Below, piece by piece: positions 11,301 through 22,427 of a stretch of 64,000 nucleotides of DNA (positions are counted from its first letter, which is position 1; each line of letters begins with the position of its first letter). The stretch covers positions 434,001 to 498,000 of the forward strand of contig RSEE01000006.1 in the NCBI GenBank assembly GCA_003971905.1, given 5' to 3'. Source of the stretch: Moniliella sp. 'wahieum' (lineage: Eukaryota > Basidiomycota > Moniliellomycetes > Moniliellales > Moniliellaceae). Below the pieces are notes generated by a model. It had not been told where the DNA came from. It saw only the letters and a program-made list of their open reading frames with translations, and ran no database searches. Made by a program: the position numbers and the translations under genes.

Positions 11301-14300
11301 TGCCAGAGCGAGAAGAGGACGCTACATTGCCGATGGACAACGTCCCATCACATTTGGCCCCATTCCTTGAGGGCCGATTCCCAGCTCTCTCCTCCTGCGT
11401 TTGCCGCCGCGTACGAAGTGGCCCAGCAAATCCAAGTTTGGCATGCTCGGCGCCTCCGCCCTCTGGACTGCTGGAGATACCGTGCTGAATTTGAGCTGGC
11501 TGTTGGATGGCGAGAACCTCAGGGCAGCGGGTGCTGGTCGTCTCGCTTCGTTTACCCGGATGCGCCACATCCCTTGACAGCCCTCATTCTCTCCCAATTG
11601 TTCGAGGCCCCTCCTGCCGACACCACTGGTCGTTCCGTCCCGCCCGCACGGTGCAAGCCCGCCACCAAGCCACCATCCTCCGTCACTGGATTGCCATTGG
11701 CTCATTCCTCCTTGACTACGGGGACTTGGTGGGCTGGACTGCCGTGGGAACAGCTCTAACTGCTCGCGCCGTGAGCCGGCTGACGTCAAGTTGGCGTTTT
11801 GTCGCTCAGGGCGACTCGGCGTTGGTGAGCCAAGTATGGGCTGCATCGTTGGCCAAATCGGGTTGGATTGAGCCAGCTCCGCCCGTCTCTGGACGACCCT
11901 TTGGCCCAATCTCTTCGCCCCTCCAATGACGATACACGCACCCAGGATTGACTCCATTTCCCTATTTGGGCGACATTATCGCGCTGCCGTCTCCACGGGC
12001 GCGAGGCCAAGCTTGGATCGTCTTGGCACCCTCTCAGACCGGGTCTACGCCCTTTTGGACGCTCTCGTCATCGGGCCAAGGAAACTGCGGCGCTGGCCCG
12101 TGCGTTCCTGCTTTCGCGGCTGTTTTGGATGCATGGGCCAAGAAACCCAGTGCAGACGTGTTGCCACGGCACTCGATACCTCTTTGGTCCTTGAGCCCCG
12201 GCTGCTGGGCGGAGTTCATGTCCGTTGGCGCCCTGCCTTGAGCACCAGCTCGCGGCAAACTCGACCGTTGCCTTGCTGTTCTCCACCCCTTGCCTCATCT
12301 ATTTGCCGTGATCCCAATCGGATCCGTACGCTCGCTCACACCCTTCCCGCCTCAACCGCAGTACCTCCATCCCACACGCAAACCAAGCACGTCGGCGGCT
12401 GTCCTACTGGGCCGCTCGGCTTCCGTTGCGCCTCCCACTCGTTCGCTCCGAACCAGTATAGGTACCCGCAGTGTCCCACCCATTCCACAATCCCGCGTTG
12501 TTCCAGGCGGGCTGTGCGTCCAAGCGCAGGCGGGAACGATCTCACTGCACCGACCTGGTTCCGATCGCCTTCGCTCACCCACGCGTTCATACACGTGGCG
12601 TTGCATCAGATGGAAGGGAAGCGGTACGCTGCCCATCCCTCTGCCAAAGGACCCGACGGTACATTGAACCACGCCTACTTGCGATCGGATCCGAATTGGT
12701 CGTTCGTCCCCTGAACGAGTCCTTCCTCCCCGCCCAATTGTGTTAGGGAAGGAGGCAAAACGATCCAGCGCGGAAGCAAGTCTTGATTCCGGCACATCTC
12801 TCGATGAGTGCTCAGGGGGGCGCAAGAAGTGATAGATACCAATGTACGCCGGCCGCGGCCGAGAAGGCTGTCGTCCTCGGTCGCTACAGGCACCTCGAGT
12901 CGACCTGTCTCGTGGGCTTCCTCTCGATCTCGTCGATCCTCTCTCCCGCGCCCATCCGTGGCGAACGAAATGCCGCCGTACTTGCATGTTGACGTGCAGA
13001 GTGCTTCGCTCGAACGAATGGGTACGTTGAAATGCTCTTGTTTTGCATATATGTGGTACTAGCTTTGTCTCTCTCAGTGATGTGATGGTCATGGGCCTTG
13101 AGCACATTCCAGTCCATATTCTTGATGTTGAACCTTCGGGACCGCCACGGCAGGGCCGCCTTTCGCTGACACTGAAGCGTTGATGCACACATTCCTAGGC
13201 ACTTATCGCTCTCTCTGCCACCCCACGGTCCTTCGATTTGCTTCAAAAGCGGTTCGACATGGCTCTCGCAGCTGGAACGCTGGCGGTCGAGGCAGCGCTC
13301 ACGCTCTAGCTGGACCCTACACCCTCGGCCCCCTGATTCCCCCTGTACACCCATTTCCTGTTCAGCCTGCTTCCCCGGCCCACCTGTTCCCATCTTGGTC
13401 CTTGGTCCAGCAGGCAGCCACGTCCCGCTTGTCGACTGCGACTGGTCCATGGTTATCCGTGTTCGTCGTGGGGTGCTGCACGTCTACGTACTTGGGTTAC
13501 CGACTACGCACACGACTTTACGATCATGCGGTGCTCTTTGCCCGCGCGGCCATGTTCCTCGATGAGTTGGCTTTACGGGGACCCAAAAGGGAGGATCCAG
13601 ACACCCTACTGGACGCCCAAGAGACAGCGACGTGCTTTCGCAAGTACACACTGCCAGCGGCTATCGAGCTGGTGCCCCCTGTTAACGCATCTTGGGTCAT
13701 CCGATTCTTCGTTTGACATTGACTCGGCCACTGCCACGAGCTGGTTGACTTTCTTGAGCCTGTTGCGGCTGTGTTCACAACCAAGGTGGGCAAGCAGGAT
13801 CTGCTGGCGGCAGCGGAGCTATTGGAAAAGGGCAGTCAAGATGCACTGGGCTGGTACCGGACATCAGGCACCCTTCGGACGAAATTTCAGCGCCATTATG
13901 TATCGATTTGTGGAGACGGTGGCCTTGCCCGTTGGTCCCAATGGGACACTGACTCCACTTTCATGCTCTTCCCCCCGTGATGCGGGATGCATCAGCGGCG
14001 CAAAACGTGTTGCGAGGATGGATCGCTGCTGATTACTGAGCCCGCTTGGGCTTGGCGAGGCGGCAGGCTCGCTTGGCCAAGCTGATCGATGCGGTGTACG
14101 TGTGCCGGGCCGGATGGCCAAGAGCCAGTACCCAAGGCTACCCAACCGGGCGGTGTCTTCCACACCGCTACGCTAGCTGGATTTGTCGAATGTGCATTGT
14201 GAGCGCGCTGGTTTCTCGGAAGTTCGCCTCTACACGGCCGCCTGGTACCAGCTCCCAGTCCCGCTCTACTACACCTGACACACTCCGTGCCCTCGCGCCC

Positions 14301-17300
14301 AACCAGACCCAAAGCGCTCAATTGTGGGCCGACACGAGCGATGCTCCCGTTCTGATCGATATCAATTGGCTTTTGGGTGTATGGCTCAAGCTGTTACCCA
14401 ACCGTATGAGGTGGATGATACCTCAGTCCCGCTCATTTCATGGGACAAGTGCCGTCTCATTTGGTCAATCGTTGAAGGTGCAATGCAGCCCTCAAACCCG
14501 CCAACGGGAACGCACTCGATATGGCCAGCAGCCGCTTCCGCACAATTCAAAATGCCTTGACGATGCGCTCTGGAACAACAAAGTGTTCAAGGAAGATGCA
14601 GCTCGAGAGGCTGCCCTCATCGCTCCTCCCACTGGACGCAACGCGGACTGCCCAAACCTTTGTCAGCTACCTTTCGGAACAGCATGAACGGACACGGGAG
14701 CTCCGGCAAGCAAGCGAGACAAGGAGGCACCACTTCCAGTGCTGTGCCCAACAATGCTCCGGGGGGAAGTGAACATCGTCGCGGCCAGCCTAGCCATACC
14801 ATGGGGGTGGAAGTGGGCAACGAGTGGTGGCTCAACCAGCGGGGTGGAACGACGAGCTCGACGGATGACCGCCATCTTTCCGTGGTCCCCTCCGTCCGAT
14901 GCTCAGCAACGAGCCTAGCCCAGCCACGGTCTCTTCGCCAGCTCGAACTGCTGCCGAGCTCATGGCGCTCATCTCTACGAGTGGGAAACCTTCTTTGTCG
15001 TTGTCTTTATGTGGGGCAAGGACTCATGTCTGGCCTAACTCCCAGCGTTCGTATACCTTTCATCTTATTGGACCTGACGGCACCCGTCACCTTCTCCAAG
15101 CAGCTTCGCGGGAGATTGGTGGAGTTCATCCGTCAAGTGGATAATTCGGCCCTGAAGCTGGACCAACAGGCCATGCAGGCCGCTCCTTCGCGTGTACCTT
15201 CCTCTACCCCTACTGTCACAAATGGTACGTGTTCATCTGGGGATGAATATGTCGGCCTCGCTACTACCACAGAATGTGAGCACTGAACGTCGTATTGGAC
15301 TAAGAAGCTTCTGCGACTGACTCGTCCAGAAGACTGGTGCGAGCTCGGAAGAATGAAAGCTGACTCACGTGACTCAGGGTCCGCGCGGTCCTAGGACGGA
15401 TGTCAACACCCCCGCTGACCGGAGGGCCCAGTCATGTGGACTGGATCCATCTCCTCGACGCGGAGTTGAGCAAGATGGCTTGTCAGGGCGGGACGGCCGA
15501 GAGGCTTGGTGAGGACGTCCGCTGGGTTCCTTTCGGGGGGATGTGTACAAGTATGGCCTCGCCCGAGTCCACGTGTTGCCGTACATTGTGGTACCGGATC
15601 TTCAGCTCTCGGAGCTTGCCGGTGCTGCCAAATTTGTGGGCGAGATCGACGACAGACTTATGTCGCAATACCAATGAATGGGTGTACCCTCGCCGATGGC
15701 CCCAAGCTCGATCATGATGTTCTTGACATAGTTGGCGTCAACCAGTCCATCATATCCTGCCGTATATTCGGCGGCGGCGGTACTGGTAACGCTCTTCGGC
15801 TGAAGAATGGATCGCCACGACACCGGCACACCGTACACCATCAGTAGGCATCCAGATGTGGAGCGTGCCTGGATGGGATCTCCCGCCAAGTCGGAATCTG
15901 TATACAGCGCAATGGCCGGTGCATCTGATGTTGGGGTCAACCTCAGGCCCTTTCCTCGAGTATGGTACAGGTAGCGAAGGAAGTCATCGACTGCTTGATG
16001 ATGCTGCTGCGATGGGTCGGCAGCGGCTCTGCTGAGGGCCGTGATAGCGAAGAGGGAGTCAGGCCGGCCCATTCGTGCAGCCCACAGTCCCGATCCGATC
16101 TTCCCCTGATATGCCTTGCGCAAGGCTGGGAGGGATGGGGTTCAGGGTCGGCACGGGGCGGTATCATCCGTACGGGATGTGGGAGAGTCCGGATCCACGG
16201 GGCTTTGATGTGGTGCTTTGCCACCACTTCCTCGATGAACTTTGGTTGGCTCAGGTACAGCTCCCCACCGATCCGATCGTATTGGCATCCCAGGTGGTAG
16301 TGAAGGGACCGTTACCACGAACATCAATGTGTGTGTTATCTCGGCCATAAACTCCTCGTACTTTTGGTGTGACTTGCATGCGCGGAGATCGTCGGTGTGG
16401 ACCGCCAGGAGGATCTGCTCACCCGGTGGTGCAGCGCGCACGAACAAGCAGGGCTCGGTCAAGCTTTGCGTGAAGCCGAGCTTGTCACGCAGCAGGTCGG
16501 ATGTATCGTGCCCAGTTTGCTCCGCTCTGATGTAGCCCGTATAGACTCTCTTGAGACGCCACACGCGACCACCCGCTTCGGGGAAGTAGGGGGGGGGGGA
16601 TGTAGACTGCTTCTTCGAGGGGGGCGTTCAGGTACGCTGCATTGACGTCCGCCGAGAAGAGGCCAACTATACTTCTCGGCCAGCACGACGAGGGTCAGGA
16701 TGGCAGGTGTGCGCACCGATGGTGCGAACGTCTGGCCCCAAGTCTCGGCCGATTGTTGGTGTCCGCCCGCGACAAAGCGCGCGCGTGGCGCAGGAACCGG
16801 CCCTCGGCGTCCGTCTTTGTGGTGATGCGCCATAGTCCTATGAGGATTTGTGCACCCGGTGGTGGGTACGTAGCCTCGTAGGTGCCGTATCGCGCGAGTG
16901 TGGCCACCTCGTCGGCCATAGCCTGCTTGACCATGGCAAAGGAGGGGTGAGTCTCGACCCTTGAGCGTCTTGGGAGCGAGGGGTACGCCATCCTTGGTGA
17001 GCTGAACCGTGTCCGGGTGGATGGGTGCGCTGAGAGCAGTCATGGCGGCGTATTCGGGAGGTTGAACTGTGTCGGCAACGGGGGGGCGGATGTGTCAGGT
17101 AGGGGGCGGGCGATGCCGATCTCTGGTGCGGCGCAGTGGGGCGTGGCGGCTGCAGCACGAGCATGGTAGGTCGTGTCGGTGGGGTCGTCAGCGATTGGGA
17201 GTGTGTGCAGGTCGAGGGAGGTGCGGGGGTGGTGCGCTGGCGGAGGGGGTAGCGGCGCGGAGGGGGGGTGGTGGTGGAGCGGCGGGTGTCTGGGTGTGGC

Positions 17301-20300
17301 GGCGGTTCGGGGCATGGGGCTGCCGCGGCTGGCGGAGTAGGGTTAGCGTCTTTTCACTGTCGATTTTAATTTGAGGTGATTTGGAGATGTCGGGTGGGAA
17401 GTGGTCGGGGTGGAGATGGGGGTAGATGGCGTTGCCCCATTTGTACGGTTTCGACCAGCGGTAGGTGAAGGTACCCAGGGATGGTTGGTATGTGGCGAAG
17501 AGCCATCCCTTTGATCCGCGCTGATGGTGGTATCCTACCAGCATACCTTCCTCTGCCCGCGCGCTGAGCTTGTGCTCGCGGCGTGACTCGGGCAGATGGG
17601 GTATGCACGCGGCCAAAGGGTTGCATCGGTAACGAGTATGCGTGGCCTTTGTATCGCTCAAATCGCGATTTGTTGTCTTCCCCGGATGTTTTGAGTGGCA
17701 TTTGGTTTTGGGTGAAGCACGCAGCGTGGAGGCTGTGTTCCCACCAGTCCGACGTCGGAAGACCTGTACCCAAGAGCACTGCCTTGCACGAGTCGTTATG
17801 GTTCGGATGGCACGCTCAGCCACACCGTTGCTAGCACTCTGCCCCGGGATTGTCCGTTCTGACGTGATGCCTTGCTCGTCCAGAAAAGGTTGCAGTGCGC
17901 TTGTCAATTCGGGGGCGTTGTCCGTGCGCAAAGTCCGCAGCAGTCTGTCCGGGCCGTAGCGTTGCTCCCGCAATATGAGGTTCCGCAGTTCCTTCGTTGC
18001 AGCGCCCTTTGTCGGGATCGCTGTGGTGAAGACGTACCGCGTGAAGTCATCAACGGCGACGAGGGCGTATCCGTGCCCCATGCCGGTTACCCGGGGGAGG
18101 TCTACTACGTCGACGTGGAGGACCTCGAAAGGTCTTTTGGATCGGAGGCGGTCCCGGCTCGGATGGGGCGATGCTGTCGCTAGTGCCACCGCGCATGTTG
18201 GGCAATCCCACTCTGAACGACAGAGGGAGATATGCTTGGCTGTGACGCGGAGGCCTGCGGTTTCCGATCGTGTAAGCCAGGGGAGGAGGTCGATGGCTGC
18301 GTGGTTCCAGCGTTTGTGGGCTTTAGAGACGTGGTCCAGGGCCAGGGATGCTGCGAGGGAGTTTGGGGTTGAGGGTGGGTCGGCCGGTTTGATCGGTTTG
18401 GTCGCCATGGCCCGCAGGGGTGTGGGTGGCGTTCGCGGGTTGTGTAAGATCGTGAATTGATAGTCACTGCCGGTTACTTTTCGTAGGGTGGATCCTGGGT
18501 TACCAAGCCAGATACCCTTCTGGTGTGGGGCGAAGTATGATGCGATTCCGGTGTTCGACAGGTGTGCTACACTGACGAGATTTCGGCTGAAACGGGGCAT
18601 GTATAGGCTGTTGGGGAGTTTTATCTCCATTTGGTGTCCTCCTAAGCATCGGATACGGATTGTGGCCGTGCCTCGTCCTTCCGCCTTTACATGTGTCCCG
18701 TTAGCAACCTCTATCTCGTCGTCGCAAGGGGTCATGGATGTGAAGACGGATTTGTCTTTCCAAATGGATGGGAATGCCCCACTGTCATATAATGCCCGGA
18801 TGATTCGCATTTCGCCCCCGAGTTCCTAGTAGTCAGCTGTGCCCGCATCAACGTCAATCACTTCAGACTCGGGAGAGCTCGCTCTCTGAGCGACGTGAGC
18901 GTTGGCTCGGCCTGGGTTGCGCGGAGGGACAACAGGTTTATTAGACGTCGCGCTGCGCCAGGGTTGGTTGGTGCGGTCTTGCCCCTTGGTCTTTGTGTCC
19001 GCGAGGTTGTCGTCGCCGGCTTTGCCCCCGCTGGAGTTTTTTCCCCCGCTGGTGGGTCGTCCCCCGCTGTCGGGTCGAGTCCAAGGCGTTCCTCCGTTGA
19101 CCGGCTTGCCTCCGTTTCTCTTCCTTTCTCCACCGGGATACGTGGCGGCTGGTATGTCCATCACGGCCTGCCGTAACTTGTCTAGACTCGAGCGCTCTTC
19201 ACGCTGGCGAATGCTCATGTCGCGTAAGCCGAGTAGGATCCCAGTGCGTTCCTGCTCTTCCGTAAGTGGGATGCCCGCTCGCGTCAGGCTTGCACTGATC
19301 TCTTCCATGTAGTCGAGGTAGTCTCGACCCGATCGGTTTCCTTGGTCGGCCGAAAAGTAGCGAATGAGTAGAGGCCCTCTGTTTGCGGTAGGCGTATATC
19401 CATACCGCTGACGCAGCATGTTCAGCGTGTCCTGGGTGCATGATATTTCGTGGTGGGTGCGGATCGTCCGGAAGAGGGTTGACGGCATGGCTTCCCTAAG
19501 AAGGTTGTGCAAGCGTCTGTCGAGGTCCTCGGTGAAGTAGCGGGAGCTGCGACCATTCTGGACGACGTCGCTTGCGTGGGGGTGGGCATCTGTTATCGCG
19601 AAGAGAAATTCGTCTTCCCAAGCGCTGTAGGCGGACGGGTCTTTGTTCAGATCAGGCCACTTGATATTCTTGGTGGGAGACTCGCGTAGTGATCTGTAAA
19701 GGTCGTACTCGGGTCGCGAGGCTGCGCCTGTAGGTGCCCCCAAAGTTGCGTTGGGTTGAGTTTCCATTTGGTGGATGTTTTGCACCACAAAATTCGTAGC
19801 CCGTCGAACCCAGTTTGTCGTGATAGACGTAGGTTCGTCCTTCCATCCAAGCCACTCGGCTCTGTCGTGTATAGCTCTGTTGATCTTCTCTTTAACGACA
19901 TCGATGTCGTTCGTCTTCTTGAACCACAGGTGCGCTTCGGCGCAAAGCATCATGAGTTCCTCGTTGTCGGTGCCAATCGGTGGCGGATCGCGACCGGTTG
20001 GTGTCCAGTAATCGCGCTTGTTCACCATTGTGGTGTCGCTGACCGAGAGATCGGTGTTAGCGTTGGCGCCCATGGTTGTGGGTGTAGTTTTGGCCAGCTC
20101 AGGGATGAGCAGATAAGGATGTAACTCTGTCGGCCTCGCTACTACCACAGAATGTGAGCACTGAACGTCGTATTGGACTAAGAAGCTTCTGCGACTGACT
20201 CGTCCAGAAGACTGGTGCGAGCTCGGAAGGAATGAAAGCTGACTCACGTGACTCAGGGTCCGCGCGGTCCTAGGACGGATGTCAACAAATATCTTGTGTA

Positions 20301-21639
20301 CTGACATTTGCTGGCACAACAGCAGGGCCTGTTTTTGGTGTTGCTTTGTCAGATCTCGTCGCACGTGATGGAACACGGATACCCGTCGTCATCGACCGCC
20401 TTTTGTCAGAAATTGAAGCGCACGGATTGGGCGAGCAAGGCATCTACCGCATCTCGGGCGCTAAGAGTGCCATGGACGCACTCAAGCACACTTTTGATAC
20501 CCAACCTGCGACCAATGTGGACCTCACCACTGGGGATGGAGTGATGTGCATACTTTGGCTGGAGTCGTAAAGCTGTGGCTGCGCGAACTCCCAGAACCGC
20601 CGGTCCCCTTCACGTTTTATCATGCACTAATCCAGGCCGAGTCCATTGAGACGAGGAGCAACGTCTATCAACTTTCCGCCAGCTTATTTGGGACTTTCCC
20701 GCTCCTCATTTTGATTTGGTGGAACGGTTAGCGCGCCACCTTGCCCTCGTGGAAGCGTCAGGCTCCACCAATTTGATGGCTGGTCACAATATCGGGCTGG
20801 TATTTGGCACCTCGCTCCTGGCCCTCCTCCAGGACCAACGTCGATGGCCGAATCTTTCTCCAATATTGGAAAGGCGGCCCATATTGTCAAAATTGTGGTG
20901 CTCGCCCACTCCATTCTGTTCGCCCCTAAACCCGACGAGCCAACTGTGTCCTGAGCTGACGGACAATTCTCAACCACCCGACGTGGACAACCCGGCAGAT
21001 GAACAGGGCCGTTGGCTGTCGAGCCGGTAAATGAGCCCCATCTTTCCTCTCCTTCTCCGCCATCCGTATCCCCAACTCCGACAGCAATTGCCGCACCGCC
21101 TTTGAACCCGTCGTATATCAAGTCTGACCATCCCCTCGTCCGCGATTACAACATCCGTGCCCCTCCGCTCTAACCCGGGGCATGTTTCGGTTACCCCGGT
21201 AGGCGGGGAGAAGGATTCGTCGGGACTGGCCAAACGGACCTCCACACCACTCACACCCAATTCCCATGGAACGCGAAGCTCGAGTCCCGCCGGTGGAGCA
21301 GGCGGCACCAAGACCGCTATGGGTTCCCCGCCCCACCCGAGATGGTCATTCCAGTGCCGCGGCATGCACTGGGGGGACGGCTTGGCTCGTCCCCGAGCAC
21401 TCTCACCGGTTCCGACAACTCCCTTATCCCCCCCTCCTTCGATGCTCGCTTTGACACCCGCTCTCCTTCGCCCCGACCGGGAACGGTCGGTATATTTGGA
21501 CGCGACGGATGCGGCAGCATTTTTGGCATCCCATTCCCTTCCTGGACCTTCCCCCCTATCGGTATCGCCGGAGGACGAGCGTGACTCAGAGGACCCCATG
21601 GCCTCCCTCCAAGCCACACTCGACCGCATTGGCGCTTGA
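8396..21639 (+). CDS. RasGEF-PH-RhoGAP multidomain signalling protein
   Basis: Predicted cytoplasmic/cortical regulator joining a Ras-family exchange domain to a Rho-family GTPase-activating domain. After a Ser/Pro-rich N terminus (8.4-10.4 kb) comes a possible PH-like strand set (10.49-10.63 kb, GWKPYRVLLTEGGQLQFYK). A RasGEF region covers about 10.9-12.0 kb, with RHWIAIGSFLLDYGDLVGW, then AVSRLTSSW and a PYLG block. A PH domain lies at about 14.8-15.2 kb (SYTFHLIGPDGTRHLLQAAS). The RhoGAP domain is at 20.3-20.95 kb (FGVALSDLV, YRISG, KLWLRELPEPPVPF, NLMAGHNIGLVFG). An S/P-rich tail ends ASLQATLDRIGA at 21639. The intron 15225-20322 joins AAT-G to CA-GGG in phase and contains an antisense copia element. 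Several single-base frame breaks occur, e.g. near 20540 between TTGD and VHTLAGVVKLW. The start is uncertain and other small introns are likely. Confidence 0.7.
15250..15408 (-). repeat. 3' LTR of the copia element
   Basis: 159-nt direct repeat, TGTCGGC...GTCAACA on the + strand, identical to 20128-20287 except for one missing G in GGAAG(G)AATG. Confidence 0.95.
15412..18825 (-). CDS. Copia pol: protease, integrase, RT, RNase H
   Basis: Polyprotein needed for processing, reverse transcription and integration. It follows gag in the same frame after one TAG. Protease: LYDSGAFPS at ~18.77 kb. Integrase: zinc-binding HKRWNH plus CPTCA, then catalytic HVDVVDL, TDNAPE and SNGVAERA (about 17.8-18.3 kb). 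RT: KTDAEGRFLRH, ARFVAGGHQQ, a DVNAAYLNAP block read across frame changes, and the active-site-type VHTDDLRA (about 16.2-16.9 kb). RNase H: YTDSDLAGD, TAAAEYTA, YCDN-KSV and ADVLTKPL (15.4-15.9 kb). Several single-base frame changes break the frame in the integrase tail, RT and RNase H. Given the near-identical LTRs and similar slips in host genes, these may be sequence errors, so autonomy cannot be judged. Confidence 0.85.
18826..20073 (-). CDS. Copia gag polyprotein
   Basis: Capsid-type protein of 415 residues that would form virus-like particles in the cytoplasm. Start at MGANANTDLSVS; the longer frame begins inside the LTR and is unlikely. The central part has the retrotransposon gag look (NIKWPDLNKDPSAYSAWEDE, then LLIRYFSADQGNRSGRDYLD). 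The C terminus is a Gly/Lys/Asn-rich basic stretch (GGK, SGGK repeats) with no CCHC zinc knuckle, so RNA binding may rely on basic residues. It ends DVDAGTADY at a TAG (18826-18828). The frame continues open into pol with no shift. The open frame is intact over its full length. Confidence 0.85.
   Translation of the reverse strand: MGANANTDLSVSDTTMVNKRDYWTPTGRDPPPIGTDNEELMMLCAEAHLWFKKTNDIDVVKEKINRAIHDRAEWLGWKDEPTSITTNWVRRATNFVVQNIHQMETQPNATLGAPTGAASRPEYDLYRSLRESPTKNIKWPDLNKDPSAYSAWEDEFLFAITDAHPHASDVVQNGRSSRYFTEDLDRRLHNLLREAMPSTLFRTIRTHHEISCTQDTLNMLRQRYGYTPTANRGPLLIRYFSADQGNRSGRDYLDYMEEISASLTRAGIPLTEEQERTGILLGLRDMSIRQREERSSLDKLRQAVMDIPAATYPGGERKRNGGKPVNGGTPWTRPDSGGRPTSGGKNSSGGKAGDDNLADTKTKGQDRTNQPWRSATSNKPVVPPRNPGRANAHVAQRASSPESEVIDVDAGTADY
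20128..20287 (-). repeat. 5' LTR of the copia element
   Basis: 160-nt direct repeat partner of 15250-15408. It carries a palindromic GACTCACGTGACTC core, which contains a CACGTG E-box that could drive element transcription. Element transcription would run toward lower coordinates. Confidence 0.95.
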
Positions 21640-22427
21640 GTGTGAGGCGTGTGAAAAGCCCCATGGTTACACGGAACACATATCCCCCCTTTCCTTTCCC
21701 GTCCCTTTTTGACTTGTCACTCTCATCTCTACCTCCTTCCGCTTTTCCGTGGTCGATGGATGCCCTTGATATCGTTCCATTAATGACACGACTTTTTCTG
21801 GCCTTGAAGCTTGAAGGCGCTCTAAGCTTGAGGCTTGAAGCTTAAAGCTTAAACGGAAATGGAGGAGTGGACCTTGCCGATTGTGGCGGCGGTTGAATAT
21901 AGCTGTATCACGTCCTGCTACTGTACTTCAAATGTGGATATGAGATGGCGCCGAGGCATGAACGGCGTTTTGCTTGCGTGCGACCTGGAACCTGCGCAAC
22001 CCATCACATGCATCGCCAACAGTCACTAGTCACTTGACAGGTTGAAAACGTGACGTGCACTGGGGCGTGAAAACGAGTAGTGACTGGCAGGGATCGTCGG
22101 GGTCGCGTTGAGGCGGGGCAAGGTCTTTTCTTCCATCACATGTCACATGTCACATGTCACACCGTGCACATGCCGCAAATAATGCGGTTGCCGTGCGTGT
22201 AGCATGCCCTGCTGGACGTGACAAGTCGCCGGCTTCGCGGGTGCACCGCGCCCTTGCCAGCTCTCTGCCGGCCATCCGCTTTGTTAGCAGGCCTAGCAGG
22301 TCTATCTCCCCACCGCCATTGCCAAAACTGTCACCACCATCCTCCCCCCCTCCTGCTCCAACATTTCCCTGCTGCCCAACTCGTAGCAGCCAGCGTCAGC
22401 GCGTGTGAAGGCAGTCCGCCGCACACC
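21640..22427. other. Intergenic with AAGCTT-type repeats and TCACATG array
   Basis: Contains the AAGCTTGA repeat cluster at 21803-21852 and three tandem CACATGT units at about 22135-22163, roughly 270-290 bp before the hydrolase start. No gene seen. Confidence 0.6.
21803..21852. repeat. AAGCTTGA/TTAAGCTT repeat cluster
   Basis: Six or so AAGCTT-centred words in 50 bp with GCTTGAGGCTT variants. Same family as 30697-30739 and 41923-42013. Confidence 0.7.

Larger units (their letters stand above)
15250..20287 (-). mobile_element. Ty1/copia LTR retrotransposon
   Basis: About 5.0-kb element with two ~160-nt LTRs, gag and pol on the - strand in copia order (protease, integrase, reverse transcriptase, RNase H). 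The LTR ends are TGT...ACA. The flanking AATAT occurs at 15246-15250 and 20288-20292, giving a 4-5 bp target duplication that shares or has lost one T at the left boundary. A purine tract (AGCGGGGG on the - strand) abuts the 3' LTR, as expected for the polypurine primer. The LTRs differ by only one indel, so insertion is recent. It lies antisense in an intron of the RasGEF-PH-RhoGAP gene. Confidence 0.93.
15225..20322 (+). other. Host intron enlarged by retrotransposon insertion
   Basis: Donor GTACGT at 15225 and acceptor ACAACAG ending at 20322; a branch-like TACTGAC lies just 5' of the acceptor. Without the element and one target-site copy the intron would be about 56 nt, typical for this genome. 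Exon phases match across it (VTN before, AGPVFGVAL after). Confidence 0.75.

Noticed and set aside
20128-20376. Longer gag start inside the 5' LTR
   Set aside because: The frame is open back to 20376 but this would translate through the LTR and host flank; the ATG at 20073 begins the gag-like composition.
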